The notes below the pieces were generated by a model, which saw nothing but the letters and a program-made list of their open reading frames with translations, searched no databases and was not told the origin of the DNA. From Embleya scabrispora (GTDB taxonomy: Bacteria; Actinomycetota; Actinomycetes; Streptomycetales; Streptomycetaceae), in assembly GCF_002024165.1 (NCBI RefSeq), contig NZ_MWQN01000001.1, positions 62,001-126,000 of the forward strand: DNA of 64,000 bases, in the 5' to 3' direction. A program made the translations under genes and the position numbers. This document shows positions 37,518 through 46,044 of this stretch, piece by piece. How positions within the stretch are numbered: position 1 is the stretch's first letter; the number at the start of each line of letters is the position of its first letter.

Positions 37518-38366
37518 TCAGCGGTGGGGGCGGGGGTCGGGCCGGCGCCGGGTGGCGTGGAGGGAACCGAGCAGATTGAGGGAGTGGGCACTGGGGCTGC
37601 CTGGTTCGGCGTGGTAGATGACGAGTTGCCGGCCGGGGGCGTCGCGTACGTCGAAAGCCTGGTAGGTGAGGGTGAGGGGGCCGACGTCCGGGTGGAGGAA
37701 GTTCTTGGCGTCCTGGGTCTTGCCGCGCACGGCGTGGGCGTTCCAGAGGCGGGTGAAGTCCGCGCTGTGCTCGGTGAGGGTGCGGACGAGTTCGCGCAGC
37801 CGTGGGTTGTCCGGGTCGAATCCGGTTGCCTCGCGAAGGTTGGCGACGGTGGCCTGTGCTGCCCGGTCCCAGTCCGTGTAGAAGGTGCGGCCCGCGGGGT
37901 CGAGGAAGGTCATGCGGGCCAGGTTGTCCGCCGGCTCGAACGGGGCGTAGAGGGCATCGGCCAGGGCGTTGACGGCGAGGAGGTCCAGGGTCCGGCTCAT
38001 GACGAACGCTGGAGTGTTCGGGTAGCCGTCCATGAGCTGTCGCAGCGAGGGGCTGACCCGCTCGTCGGCGTGGACGGAGGGCCGGTCGTTCGGTGTGGCC
38101 CCGGCCAGCCGGTACAAGTGCGCGCGTGCGTCCGCGTCGAGGCGCAGCGCGCGGCTGAGCGCGTCGACCACCTGGGGTGAGGGGTTGCGCTCGCGGCCCT
38201 GTTCCAGGCGGGTGTAGTAGTCGGCGTTCACTCCGGCCAGGACGGCGACCTCCTCGCGGCGCAGTCCGGCGACCCTGCGGGCCCCGTAGCTCGCCATGCC
38301 GACGTCCTCCGGCCGCAGGCCGGCGCGGCGTGCGCGCAGGAAGTCTCCCAGGTGGTTGTCGTTCAT
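37518..38366 (-). CDS. MmyB/XRE-family helix-turn-helix regulator
   Basis: A 282-residue regulator of the MmyB-like group. The N-terminal XRE helix-turn-helix is 'LGDFLRARRAGLRPEDVGM', 'RVAGLRREEVAVLAGVNADYYTRLEQGRERNPSPQVVDAL'. The C-terminal ligand-binding domain contains 'AFVMSRTLDLLAVNALADALYAPF' and 'FLHPDVGPLTLTYQAFDV'. Members bind fatty-acid-like or hydrophobic ligands and usually control a divergent oxidoreductase gene. Here the divergent neighbours are an Atu4866-like gene and two SDR genes, with a 9+9 inverted repeat in the gap (38398-38420). The gene overlaps the upstream extension of the truncated recombinase frame, which supports the view that the latter is debris. Confidence 0.88.
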   Translation of the reverse strand: MNDNHLGDFLRARRAGLRPEDVGMASYGARRVAGLRREEVAVLAGVNADYYTRLEQGRERNPSPQVVDALSRALRLDADARAHLYRLAGATPNDRPSVHADERVSPSLRQLMDGYPNTPAFVMSRTLDLLAVNALADALYAPFEPADNLARMTFLDPAGRTFYTDWDRAAQATVANLREATGFDPDNPRLRELVRTLTEHSADFTRLWNAHAVRGKTQDAKNFLHPDVGPLTLTYQAFDVRDAPGRQLVIYHAEPGSPSAHSLNLLGSLHATRRRPDPRPHR

Positions 38367-38397
38367 GTGGTCAGGCTAGGCGGCGGCCCGGTGTGTT

Positions 38398-38420
38398 GCC
38401 TGGGTGTGCCGCACCCAGGC
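38398..38420. promoter_or_regulatory. Candidate operator in the MmyB/Atu4866 divergent gap
   Basis: Inverted repeat GCCTGGGTG (38398-38406) and CACCCAGGC (38412-38420) with a five-base spacer lies 32 bases upstream of the regulator start and 86 bases upstream of the Atu4866-like gene. Position and symmetry suit autoregulation and divergent control by the MmyB protein. Confidence 0.5.
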
Positions 38421-38505
38421 AGTGCGCGTCCTGGTTGATGGGCGCTGACCTGCCCAGACTCGGTGCAGCGGGAAGGACCACACCATTCGAGGAGAGGAGT
38501 CCGCC

Positions 38506-38772
38506 ATGGCCGGGACCGTTGAGGGCGACCACGTTGACGTGGTGGGGATGTGGGTGACCGCGGATGGTCACATCCGTCAGGAGCTGCTGCCCGACGGCCG
38601 CTACGACGAAGCCCGCGGCGGGCGGCGCGGCGCGTACACCGGCCGGTACACGGTGACCGGCAGCCACCTGGACTACGTCGACGACACCGGGTTCACCGCC
38701 ACGGGCGACATCCGGGACGGAGTGCTCTATCACGAGCACCTCGTGCTCTACCGGGAGCAGAAGTCGTCGTAG
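38506..38772 (+). CDS. Atu4866-domain protein
   Basis: An 88-residue protein. 'VVGMWVTADGHIRQELLPDGRYDEARGGRRGAYTGRYTVTGSHLDYVDDTGFTATGDIRDGVLYHEHLVLYRE' is the lipocalin-like beta pattern of the small Atu4866 family, which often accompanies short-chain dehydrogenases in actinomycetes. A strong GAGGAGAGG ribosome site precedes ATG 38506. It is the first gene of a likely three-gene operon with the two SDR genes and is divergent from the MmyB regulator. Its function is unknown. Binding of a small hydrophobic ligand is a guess from the fold. Confidence 0.8.
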   Translation: MAGTVEGDHVDVVGMWVTADGHIRQELLPDGRYDEARGGRRGAYTGRYTVTGSHLDYVDDTGFTATGDIRDGVLYHEHLVLYREQKSS

Positions 38773-38890
38773 AGAGGCCGGGCCACGGCCGCCCTGGCAC
38801 CGGGGGCGAATCCGCCGTCGGCGGACCAAGAAATCCCGGCACAGCAGTCAGCCAGTCAGCCGGCAGCAACGAGAATCAAGGACCATACCC

Positions 38891-39649
38891 ATGACAGGAC
38901 AACGACTTGCCGGCAAGGTCGCGCTGATCACGGGCGCCACCGGCGGCCTCGGCACAGCGACCGCCGAACTCTTCGCCCGCGAAGGCGCCCGGCTGGTGAT
39001 CACCGATATCGCCGACGGCCCCCTGCGGGAGCTGTCCCACCGGATCGGGGCACAAGGCGCGGAGGTCGTCGCTGCCCGCCTCGATGTCTCCTCCGCGCGG
39101 GAGTGGGACGAAGTGATCACCGTCGTACGCGACCGGTTCGGAACGCTGGACGTGCTCGTGAACCTCGCCGGCATCCTGGACTGGCCAGGTATCGAGGACA
39201 CGCGGGAAGAGGCGTGGGACCGCGTCATCGACGTGAACCAGAAGGGCACATGGCTCGGCATGAAGGCGGCGATGCCGCTCCTGCGCGCGAGCGGCAACGC
39301 GTCGGTGATCAATACGTCGTCGGTACTCGGCCTGGTGGGAAGCGGTGCCGCTGCCGCCTACCAGGCGTCCAAGGGGGCCGTGCGCCTGTTGAGCAAGACC
39401 GCCGCGGTCGAGTACGCCCGGCAGGGAGTACGGATCAACTCGGTGCATCCCGGCGTGATCGCCACGCCGATGATCCAGGACCTCCTGGACGACCAGGGCA
39501 ACCAGCAGCCGGACGTCCAACGCACCCCCATGCGCCGAGCCGGCCGCGCCGACGAGGTCGCACCCGCGATCCTCTTCCTGGCCTGCGACGACTCCTCGTT
39601 CGTCACCGGCGCGGAACTGGTGGTCGACGGCGGGCTCACCGCGCACTGA
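38891..39649 (+). CDS. Short-chain dehydrogenase/reductase (SDR)
   Basis: A 252-residue classical SDR. The cofactor site is 'LITGATGGLGTATAELF' (TGxxxGxG), with Asp in 'LVITDIAD' suggesting NAD(H) preference. 'NLAGI' replaces the common NNAG, the catalytic Ser lies in 'VINTSSVLGLVG' and the YxxxK motif is in 'AAYQASKGA'. The C-terminal 'SSFVTGAELVVDGGLTAH' is typical. It probably oxidises or reduces a hydroxy/keto group of a small or steroid-like molecule. It follows the Atu4866-like gene by 118 bases and precedes a second SDR gene. Confidence 0.88.
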   Translation: MTGQRLAGKVALITGATGGLGTATAELFAREGARLVITDIADGPLRELSHRIGAQGAEVVAARLDVSSAREWDEVITVVRDRFGTLDVLVNLAGILDWPGIEDTREEAWDRVIDVNQKGTWLGMKAAMPLLRASGNASVINTSSVLGLVGSGAAAAYQASKGAVRLLSKTAAVEYARQGVRINSVHPGVIATPMIQDLLDDQGNQQPDVQRTPMRRAGRADEVAPAILFLACDDSSFVTGAELVVDGGLTAH

Positions 39650-39798
39650 ACAACCCAGCCGTACGACGTCCACGTGGGCCTGCCGTGGATGCGTCGACGG
39701 CGCGGCCCACCCGGTCCGCGCACCGCACCACCGCACAGCACTTCAGGTGCCCTGCACCGGCGCCCGCAGTCACACTCACCTTCTCCAGGGACCGCACC

Positions 39799-40575
39799 AT
39801 GACACCTGCAACCGCATCCGCCGCAACATCCGAATCCACCGAGTTCGCTGGGAAGATCGCCCTCGTCACCGGAGCCGCGCGAGGGGTGGGCCGGGAGACC
39901 GTGGCGCTCCTCCACGCCCGCGGCGCCCGGGTCGTCGCCCTCGACCTCCGCCCCGACGTCACGAACCTGGCGGAAGAGTTTCCCGGCGTCGTCGCGACAA
40001 ACGGTGACATCACCCATGAGGAGACCGCCCACCACGCGGTGGCAACGGCCCTGGACGCCTTCGGCGGACTGGACATCCTCGTGAACAATGCCGGGCGCAC
40101 CCGGAACAAACCCGTCACCGAAACCACGGCCGAGGACTGGGACACCGTGATGGCGGTCAACGCCCGCGGCTCCTTCTTCTGCGCCCGCGAGGCGTTCCGG
40201 GCCATGAGGAGCCGCGGCGGCGGCGCCATCGTCAGCACCGGCTCGTACGCCTCCACCGTCGCCCTGCCCGAAGGCGTCGCCTACAGTGCGTCGAAGGGCG
40301 CTCTGGCCCAACTGACCAAGGTGCTCGCCGTCGAGGGCGGCCCGCTGGGCATCCGCGCCAACCTCGTGGCCGCGGGCGTCATCGAGACGGACTTCCTCGA
40401 CACGATCCGCCCCGACAGCCGCGCCTACTTGGCCTCCTTCGCCGCCGCGCAGCCCCTGGGACGTGTGGCGCAGCCCGAGGAGATCGCCGAAGTCCTGTGC
40501 TTCCTCGTCTCGCCCCGCTCCAGCTTCGTCACGGGAGCCGTGGTCGCCGCTGACGGCGGTTTCACCGCAATCTAG
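39799..40575 (+). CDS. Short-chain dehydrogenase/reductase (SDR)
   Basis: A 258-residue classical SDR with '[17 protein letters not shown]', 'VVALDLRPD' (acidic residue, NAD type), '[15 protein letters not shown]', Ser in 'IVSTGSYAS' and the YxxxK motif in '[10 protein letters not shown]'. The C-terminal end '[16 protein letters not shown]' is standard. It differs enough from the SDR at 38891 to be a distinct enzyme. It lies 149 bases downstream of the first SDR, likely in the same transcript. Substrate unknown. Confidence 0.88.
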   Translation: MTPATASAATSESTEFAGKIALVTGAARGVGRETVALLHARGARVVALDLRPDVTNLAEEFPGVVATNGDITHEETAHHAVATALDAFGGLDILVNNAGRTRNKPVTETTAEDWDTVMAVNARGSFFCAREAFRAMRSRGGGAIVSTGSYASTVALPEGVAYSASKGALAQLTKVLAVEGGPLGIRANLVAAGVIETDFLDTIRPDSRAYLASFAAAQPLGRVAQPEEIAEVLCFLVSPRSSFVTGAVVAADGGFTAI

Positions 40576-40735
40576 CGACGCATCAGACAGCACATGTCCG
40601 TCGACCACGGCCCGCAGGCCCTGGTCGACGGCACTTCCACCGGATGATGTAACCGGGAGGTGCCCGAGTCGCGCAACGCCATAGTCGGGCGCCCTGACCG
40701 TAGCCGTCGGCTCCGGCACTCCACGACAGGGATCG

Positions 40736-41470
40736 CTACCGGCGGTATCGCGCACCGTTTTCCGCTGTCGCGTCTTCGCGGCCGAGCGGTCGGCCGTATC
40801 CGCTGCTGTGCGGGGGCGAGGCACGGCTGCGGCGGCTGACGCCAGGTCGAGGCGCTTTTTCCATGTCCAGGCGAAAGGTGCCGTACGGGTTGACGTTCGA
40901 CCAGAACAGCGCGGACTGGAGCAGGTGCAGGGCGAGCATCGACGTCTCGGCGTGCTCCTTGTCGGGGCCGGTCAGAGCACCGTCCTTGCCGTAGTGGAGC
41001 ACGGTGTTCGCGCTGTTCCGGTTCTCCACGACCTGGAGCCCGCCGTGGATCTCGCGGCGCAGGCTGGGGCCGGCCAGGTAGTCGCATGCGAAGATCGTGC
41101 GCTCGGCCCGGCCGAGTTCTTCGAGGGCCTGGTAGGTGGGGTGCTTGGGGCCACCCCGGGTGAAGCGCCGCAGCACCTGCTCCGCCTCCGCCGTCCCGAG
41201 CCGAAGCGCGGTCGCGTACTTCACCATCTGGCCGTACCGTTGCTCGACCAGCTCCCGGCGGATCGGCCGCGTCAGCAAGGCACCGAGCGCCGGCCGGCCG
41301 GTACAAGCGGATGCTGCCGATGTTCTTCAACCGGGGCAGCAGCCGGAAGTTGAGCAGCTCGGTAAAGGCGAACCCGACGACGCTTGCGCCGTGGGTGTCG
41401 ACGTAGGCCGACACGATCTCGGCGTCCGTGCGGTGCCGCAGCAGGCCCTCGATCAGCGCGGGACGGGCCT
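40736..41470 (-). pseudogene. Tn3-family transposase C-terminal remnant
   Basis: Two frames together resemble the C-terminal end of a Tn3-family transposase. The first is '[39 protein letters not shown]' (41290-41414). The other, at 40736-41278, is '[67 protein letters not shown]', '[26 protein letters not shown]' and '[24 protein letters not shown]'. One frameshift separates them and the N-terminal two thirds are absent. No terminal inverted repeats could be recognised. It is an inactive relic. Confidence 0.75.
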
Positions 41471-41678
41471 ACGGCGAGGGTATCGCCACGATGGATCCAC
41501 GCACCGAGGTCGGGGAGTTTCCCGGCTCGCGTCGGGCCCGGACATTCGGGCGCTGTATTCGCACTGAAGCACGACCCGGCCTCGGCCCCGGACCCGGTGG
41601 GAGCCGATGATTCGGCGCCCCGGGCACGCTGTGTCGCGTTGTCGGCCCACCGATGAAAGGGTTCCACCGCAGGCGTTG

Positions 41679-42101
41679 TCAGGTCTGGTAGGGATAGAGG
41701 GCGACGCTGTCCACTGCGACGCTGATTTCCACCCAGGGGCCGTCGGTGCCCGCCGGGATTGGTGATGCAAGATCGAACAGAATCGGTGAGTCGCCCATGT
41801 GAAGGTACGCGGCATCGTCCTCGGTCACATGGAGCCGCCCGCGCATGACCACCCGGTCGCCCTCCTGCCGGAGCCCTGGCTCGGTACGTGAAGTCGGCCG
41901 CGTGTTCTGCCCCCAGAGGATGTCCTCATCGACGGTCCACTCGACGAGGTGGTGGCCATCGGCCATTTGCGGATCACCCTGCCAGAGCGCCTCGGCAACT
42001 CCGACGGGTGTGTGGACCCGAACTCTCGTCGGCCGCCGCGGAATCGGCGGCATCTTCTCCGTGCGCACCAGCATCCCCCCATCATCCAGGACGCCGCCCA
42101 T
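41679..42101 (-). CDS. Hypothetical protein
   Basis: A 140-residue soluble protein I do not recognise. It contains 'VRVHTPVGVAEALWQGDPQMADGHHLVEWTVDEDILWGQN' and 'GDRVVMRGRLHVTEDDAAYLHMGDSPILFDLASPIP', a beta-rich pattern, and ends 'WVEISVAVDSVALYPYQT'. No signal peptide or membrane helix. The start may be ATG 42101 or the internal ATG at 42074. It lies between the Tn3 remnant and a small membrane protein gene on the same strand and may be accessory DNA. Confidence 0.6.
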   Translation of the reverse strand: MGGVLDDGGMLVRTEKMPPIPRRPTRVRVHTPVGVAEALWQGDPQMADGHHLVEWTVDEDILWGQNTRPTSRTEPGLRQEGDRVVMRGRLHVTEDDAAYLHMGDSPILFDLASPIPAGTDGPWVEISVAVDSVALYPYQT

Positions 42102-42191
42102 GACGAAGCCGGGCCCACTGCCCTGCGGCTGCGGCAGTATGGTCGACCTGCTCGCGCGGGACAGAGGGAAGTTGGCGGCGCGCCTTTGGGG

Positions 42192-42599
42192 TCAGGTGCG
42201 GGAGGCCACGACGATTCCTATCACCGCGAGCACGAAGGCGACGATGAAGCCTGTCAGTTGCTTTTGAATGGAGTCGGTGGACAGGTCGGCTTGGGCAATG
42301 ATGCTTCCGATCGCGATGCCGGACAGGCCGGCGGGTACAAAGAGGAGTTGGGCCAGGCGGCCGCCGTCGCCGTCGCCCTTCAGCAACCACCATCCGTTGC
42401 GCAACATCGCCACGCCGAGCGCGATGACGAAGGGGCACAGGAGGGCGAGCCAGCCCACCTCGCCGAAGTCGCCGATCCCCCACAGCATCCCGGCCACCCC
42501 GGCGCCGCCGATGATCAACCCGTAGGTGAATCCGAGCACTCCCGCAGCCGTTTCGGTGCCGGAGCGGGACCGCGGGGGGCGACGGTACGGCTGCGGCAT
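42192..42599 (-). CDS. Small integral membrane protein
   Basis: A 135-residue protein with a polar Arg/Pro-rich N-terminus ('MPQPYRRPPRSRSG') and four hydrophobic segments: 'AAGVLGFTYGLIIGGAGVAGML', 'VGWLALLCPFVIALGVAML', 'LAQLLFVPAGLSGIAIGSIIA' and 'QLTGFIVAFVLAVIGIVVA'. ATG 42599 has a clean GGAGG site eight bases upstream, which makes it preferable to the longer frame starting at 42686. Family and function are unknown. Confidence 0.75.
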   Translation of the reverse strand: MPQPYRRPPRSRSGTETAAGVLGFTYGLIIGGAGVAGMLWGIGDFGEVGWLALLCPFVIALGVAMLRNGWWLLKGDGDGGRLAQLLFVPAGLSGIAIGSIIAQADLSTDSIQKQLTGFIVAFVLAVIGIVVASRT

Positions 42600-42954
42600 G
42601 GCGGAACCTCCGGTGCTGAGAAAGCGTTTGGCGGGTCCCGCAAGGTATCCGCCGCCACCCGGCAATAACCGAGGGACTTGCCCCACGCTTCGCGGGCGTG
42701 GCGGGGTCGAGGCGCGGTCATGCTTCCATCATGCGGGGCGGCTCGGGACGAAACCGTGTCGGCGAGCCACGCCTACCCGCGGCGGACGTGCCCGTGCCGT
42801 GCGGGCCTGTGGCCCAGTACGCGAATGTCATCCGAGCCGGGGTCGTCGATGCGCGGCTCGGTCCCGGATCCATGGCCCCCGCGTCGCGCCGTTCGTGGGC
42901 GGCGGCGGGGGGCTTTGTTGCGTTCGGGTTCGGTCGGTGGTGGCCCGACGGATG
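42600..42954. other. Intergenic stretch without recognisable gene
   Basis: About 355 bases between two leftward small membrane protein genes. No credible coding frame or hairpin terminator was seen. It presumably contains the promoter of the gene at 42192. Confidence 0.35.
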
Positions 42955-43125
42955 TCAGAAGCTGCGGATTATCAGCCAGATGGCAAGCACCAGCACCGCC
43001 AAGTACCCGCCGACGGAGATTGTCTTACCAATGCCTTCACGCCCGGAGTTCTCGATCACTCGGCCGGCGACACCGACCAGCGGTGCCCCGAAAACGATCA
43101 GGATGATGCCGATCAAGAAGTCCAT
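42955..43125 (-). CDS. 56-residue small membrane protein
   Basis: A short reading frame with ATG 43125 and TGA at 42955-42957. It begins MDFLIGIILIVFGAPLVG and ends VLVLAIWLIIRSF, giving two hydrophobic helices around a polar loop 'RVIENSGREGIGKTISVGG'. A strong GAGGGGGG ribosome site lies just upstream. The third codon positions are GC-biased as in real genes. It is divergent from the ArsR operon. Function unknown. Confidence 0.7.
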   Translation of the reverse strand: MDFLIGIILIVFGAPLVGVAGRVIENSGREGIGKTISVGGYLAVLVLAIWLIIRSF

Positions 43126-43363
43126 GAGTTTCCCCCCTCGGGATCACTCCCCATGATCCAAAGGGGCAATCCTAGGTCACGGGGGTGGGCCCGGCTGACC
43201 GCCATGCTCTCCTCACGGGCCGCCCGATCCTCCACCCGTGCGGGGTCTGTCCGAGGCGGTGGGCTTTCGCCGACCGACACACCCGCCACGTCGAGAGCTC
43301 CAGTCTCGGAGCCCCCGAACGCCGGCGGCCGCGGCCTGCGGCCGTCATTCCTTGGCGCCCGGC

Positions 43364-43391
43364 TTGACGTATGCCGATATCGGCATACGAT
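43364..43391 (+). promoter_or_regulatory. Promoter with ArsR operator palindrome
   Basis: A -35 element TTGACG (43364-43369) and a -10-like TACGAT (43386-43391) are 16 bases apart. A perfect 22-base palindrome (43368-43389, core GCCGATATCGGC) fills the space between and overlaps both. The first transcribed base would be close to the ATG at 43398, so the mRNA may be leaderless. A repressor bound here would block polymerase directly, as ArsR proteins do. Confidence 0.75.
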
Positions 43392-43397
43392 CGATTC

Positions 43398-43739
43398 ATG
43401 GCACGAGCAGCGACGACGTCGGACGTCTTCAACGCGATCGCCGAGCCGCAGCGCCGGGAGATCCTGGTACTGCTGCGGGCGGGTGAGCGGTCGGTGACGG
43501 AGTTGGCCCAGGAGTTGGAGATGACCCAGCCGGGGGCGTCCAAACACCTGCGGGTGCTCCGGGAGGTCGGGTTGGTGCGCGACCGCAAGGCCGGCAAGCA
43601 GCGTCTGTACGGCCTTGACGCCGGCGCGCTGCGGTCCGTCCACGAGTGGACCGGCGGTTTCGAGCGGTTCTGGAACGAGAGCTTCGACCGACTGGACGCC
43701 TACGTGCAGGACCTGAAGCAGACAAGGAAAGCGGAGTAA
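43398..43739 (+). CDS. ArsR-family winged-helix regulator
   Basis: A 113-residue ArsR/SmtB-type regulator. The winged helix is 'VFNAIAEPQRREILVLLRAGERSVTELAQELEMTQPGASKHLRVLREVGLVRDRKAGKQRLYGLD'. No metal-binding CxC motif is present, so it belongs to the non-metal group often paired with SRPBCC (AHSA1) proteins. I chose ATG 43398 because the earlier ATG at 43371 lies inside the operator palindrome and upstream of the -10 element. There is no ribosome site before 43398, consistent with leaderless translation. It is the first gene of an operon with 43743 and 44249. Confidence 0.88.
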   Translation: MARAATTSDVFNAIAEPQRREILVLLRAGERSVTELAQELEMTQPGASKHLRVLREVGLVRDRKAGKQRLYGLDAGALRSVHEWTGGFERFWNESFDRLDAYVQDLKQTRKAE

Positions 43740-43742
43740 CCG

Positions 43743-44249
43743 ATGAGCACGACAGAACGAGGAACGTCGGCGCGGTCGGCGACGGCCGACCGCGAGATCG
43801 TCATCTCCCGGATCATCGACGCCCCACGGGAGCTGGTGTTCGAGGCGTTCACCGACGTCCGACACCTGTCGGGATGGTGGGGGCCGGAAGGGTTCACCAC
43901 TACCACCCGGGCGTTCGATTTCCGCGTCGGCGGGGCGTGGGACTTCGTGATGCACGGACCGGACGGGACGGACTACCAGGAGTGGATCACCTGGACCGAA
44001 CTCGTCCCGCCGGCACGGATCGCGATGCTCCACGGTGAAAGGCGCGACGACCCGAACGCCTTCGAGTCGGTCCTGACGTTCGAGCCCGACGGCACGGCGA
44101 CCCGGATCGAGATGCACACGCTGTTCCCCACCAGGGAGCAGCGTGACGAGGCGGTCGAGAAGTACCACGCGATCGAGGCCGGCCGGCAGACGCTGAACAA
44201 CCTGGCCGCGTATGTCACCGAGATGGTTCGCAAGGGAGCGGAGGACTGA
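43743..44249 (+). CDS. SRPBCC-superfamily (AHSA1-like) protein
   Basis: A 168-residue protein with the START-like fold typical of AHSA1-domain proteins: 'DREIVISRIIDAPRELVFEAFTDVRHLSGWWGPEGFTTTTRAFDFRVGGAWDFVMHGPDG' followed by 'YQEWITWTELVPPARIAMLHGE'. Such proteins bind hydrophobic ligands and commonly follow an ArsR gene. It begins three bases after the ArsR stop and its TGA overlaps the ATG of the next gene by one base. The ligand is unknown. Confidence 0.88.
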   Translation: MSTTERGTSARSATADREIVISRIIDAPRELVFEAFTDVRHLSGWWGPEGFTTTTRAFDFRVGGAWDFVMHGPDGTDYQEWITWTELVPPARIAMLHGERRDDPNAFESVLTFEPDGTATRIEMHTLFPTREQRDEAVEKYHAIEAGRQTLNNLAAYVTEMVRKGAED

Positions 44250-44869
44250 TGGCCGGCAAGGTGTTCTTCAGCGTGTCGATGTCGTTGGACGGGTTCATCG
44301 CACCCGAGTCCTCCGAGGACTTGATGGGGCGGCAGTGGATGGAACTGCAGCAGTGGGTCTTCCCGCTGCGGTTCTTCCGGGAGAACCTGAAGCTCGGCGG
44401 GGGTGGCAAGGAAGGACGCGACAACGACATCGTGCGGGAGACGTTCGAGCGCACCGGCGCGAGCGTGATGGGCAAGCGCATGTTCGACGCCGGCGAGAGG
44501 ATGTGGCCGGAGGAGGCGCCGTTCCATACGCCGGTGTTCGTCGTGACGCACGAGAAGCGTGACCCCTGGGAGCGGCCCGGCGGGACCACCTTCCACTTCG
44601 TCGACGACGGCATCGAGAGCGCGCTCGACCAGGCCCGCGAGGCCGCCGGTGACCGCGACGTCCGTATCGCGGGCGGCGGCGCGACGATCCTGGAGTACGT
44701 GAACGCGGGCCTGGTCGACGAGTTCTCGATCGCGCTGTCACCCGTGCTGTTCGGCGCCGGGATCCGTCTGTTCGAGGGTGTGGACGCGGGCCGCGTGGCT
44801 CTGGAGCAGGTCCGCGCGGAGACCTCCGCGAACGTGACGCACCTGACCTACGCCGTCCGGGAGCGGTAG
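44249..44869 (+). CDS. Dihydrofolate reductase-like (RibD C-terminal domain) protein
   Basis: A 206-residue protein of the bacterial DHFR/RibD-C family: 'KVFFSVSMSLDGFIAPESSEDLMG', 'GASVMGKRMFDAGE', 'VFVVTHEKRDPW', 'DRDVRIAGGGATILEYVNAGLVDEFSIALSPVLFGAGIRLFEG'. Members are NADPH-dependent reductases of unknown natural substrate and are not the essential folA-type enzyme. It is the last gene of the ArsR operon, overlapping the SRPBCC stop by one base. Confidence 0.88.
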   Translation: MAGKVFFSVSMSLDGFIAPESSEDLMGRQWMELQQWVFPLRFFRENLKLGGGGKEGRDNDIVRETFERTGASVMGKRMFDAGERMWPEEAPFHTPVFVVTHEKRDPWERPGGTTFHFVDDGIESALDQAREAAGDRDVRIAGGGATILEYVNAGLVDEFSIALSPVLFGAGIRLFEGVDAGRVALEQVRAETSANVTHLTYAVRER

Positions 44870-45006
44870 CCGTCCCGAGCTCGGCGCGTTCTCACCGAAG
44901 TTGGTCCACCGTCTCCGGCCCGCCGAGCCCGAGCCGCCCGTGCGCTCTCGCCCGTGTGGGCGAGGGGCAGGTGTGGTCGGCTCCCGTCCGGTGCACGATC
45001 TGGTTC

Positions 45007-45918
45007 ATGATCGATTGGACGAGCCTGACTCCGCTGGACCCGGGCGGGGTCACGGTGGGCCCGGCCGAGGCGCATCCCGCGTTCGCGGACCCGGACTACG
45101 TCCGCCGCAGGAACCTGATCGCCGACCGGGCGCGCGGTCACCGGGTGGGCGAGCCGTCTCCCCCGGTGCGCTATACCGAGGCCGAGCACGCCACCTGGCG
45201 GAAGGTGCACCGCACGTTGCTGCGGGCGCAGGACGGCCGCATCTGCCCGCAGCTCCTGCGCGCCCGGGAGGCGGCGCCGATTCCCACCGACGGCGTGCCC
45301 CAGCATGAGGAGGTCTCCGACGCGCTCCAGGGCCTGACCGGGTTCCGATTCACCCTGGCGGGCGGAATCGTACCGAACGAGCGCTTCCTCGGCACGATGG
45401 CCGAGGGGTACTTCCACGCCGTGCAGTACGTGCGGCATCCCTCGATGCCGCTCTACACTCCCGAACCCGACGTCCTGCACGACGTGTTCGGGCACGGAAT
45501 CCACCTCACGGACCCGTCCCTCGCCGACCTGTACCGTACGGTGGGCCGGGCCGCGACCCGCGTGCACAGCGCCGACGCGCTCGACCTGATCAGCCGCGTG
45601 TACTGGTTCACCCTCGAATACGGCACCGTCCTCGCCCGCCGCGGACCCATGGCGTACGGAGCGGCCCTGCTGTCGTCCTTCGGCGAACTCGCCCGCTTCG
45701 CCCACGCGGAACTGCGCCCGTTCGACCTCGCCGACATGGCCCGCATGCCCTACCAGGTCGCCGGCTACCAACCGGTCCTGTTCACCGTCGACTCCCTGGC
45801 CCACCTCGCCGACCTCCTCCACGCCTTCCTCGACGACTTCGACGAGGACACCCGCGACCGCCACCACCTCCCCGCCCTCGACGAACGGGGCTCCCTGGCC
45901 CACCCGCCTCGGCCATGA
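45007..45918 (+). CDS. phhA: Phenylalanine 4-monooxygenase (aromatic amino acid hydroxylase)
   Basis: A 303-residue pterin- and iron-dependent hydroxylase that converts L-phenylalanine to L-tyrosine. The iron ligands are visible as His158 and His163 in 'HDVFGHGIH' and Glu204 in 'WFTLEYG'. The N-terminal 'YTEAEHATWRKVHRTLLRAQDGRICPQLL' and 'PQHEEVSDALQGLTGFRFTLAGGIVPNERFLG' blocks are typical of the bacterial enzyme. No ACT regulatory domain is present. The gene stands alone, 137 bases after the DHFR-like gene, converging on the Rieske operon. Its link to neighbours is unclear. A tryptophan-hydroxylating activity is an alternative for some relatives but cannot be judged here. Confidence 0.9.
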   Translation: MIDWTSLTPLDPGGVTVGPAEAHPAFADPDYVRRRNLIADRARGHRVGEPSPPVRYTEAEHATWRKVHRTLLRAQDGRICPQLLRAREAAPIPTDGVPQHEEVSDALQGLTGFRFTLAGGIVPNERFLGTMAEGYFHAVQYVRHPSMPLYTPEPDVLHDVFGHGIHLTDPSLADLYRTVGRAATRVHSADALDLISRVYWFTLEYGTVLARRGPMAYGAALLSSFGELARFAHAELRPFDLADMARMPYQVAGYQPVLFTVDSLAHLADLLHAFLDDFDEDTRDRHHLPALDERGSLAHPPRP

Positions 45919-45944
45919 CGCCGCCCGAGTCGTCCGACACGTCG

Positions 45945-45960
45945 CGACCGGCCGCGGTCG
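45945..45960. terminator. Weak palindrome between phhA and the reductase gene
   Basis: CGACCG (45945-45950) and CGGTCG (45955-45960) flank GCCG between two converging stops. The stem is only six pairs, so terminator function is uncertain. Confidence 0.3.
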
Positions 45961-46044
45961 GGTAGCCGAAGTGGCGCCCGGGCCACAGGCGTTCCGGCGT
46001 ACCACACCGGTCCGGAGCGGGCGGCGTGGCCGATGGGTTCGATC

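Noticed and set aside
40572-41414. Intact transposase
   Set aside because: The Tn3-like similarity is split over two frames and lacks the N-terminal two thirds, so it is listed as a pseudogene.
43371-43397. Earlier ATG for the ArsR gene
   Set aside because: It lies within the operator palindrome, upstream of the -10 element, and would not be transcribed from the recognised promoter.
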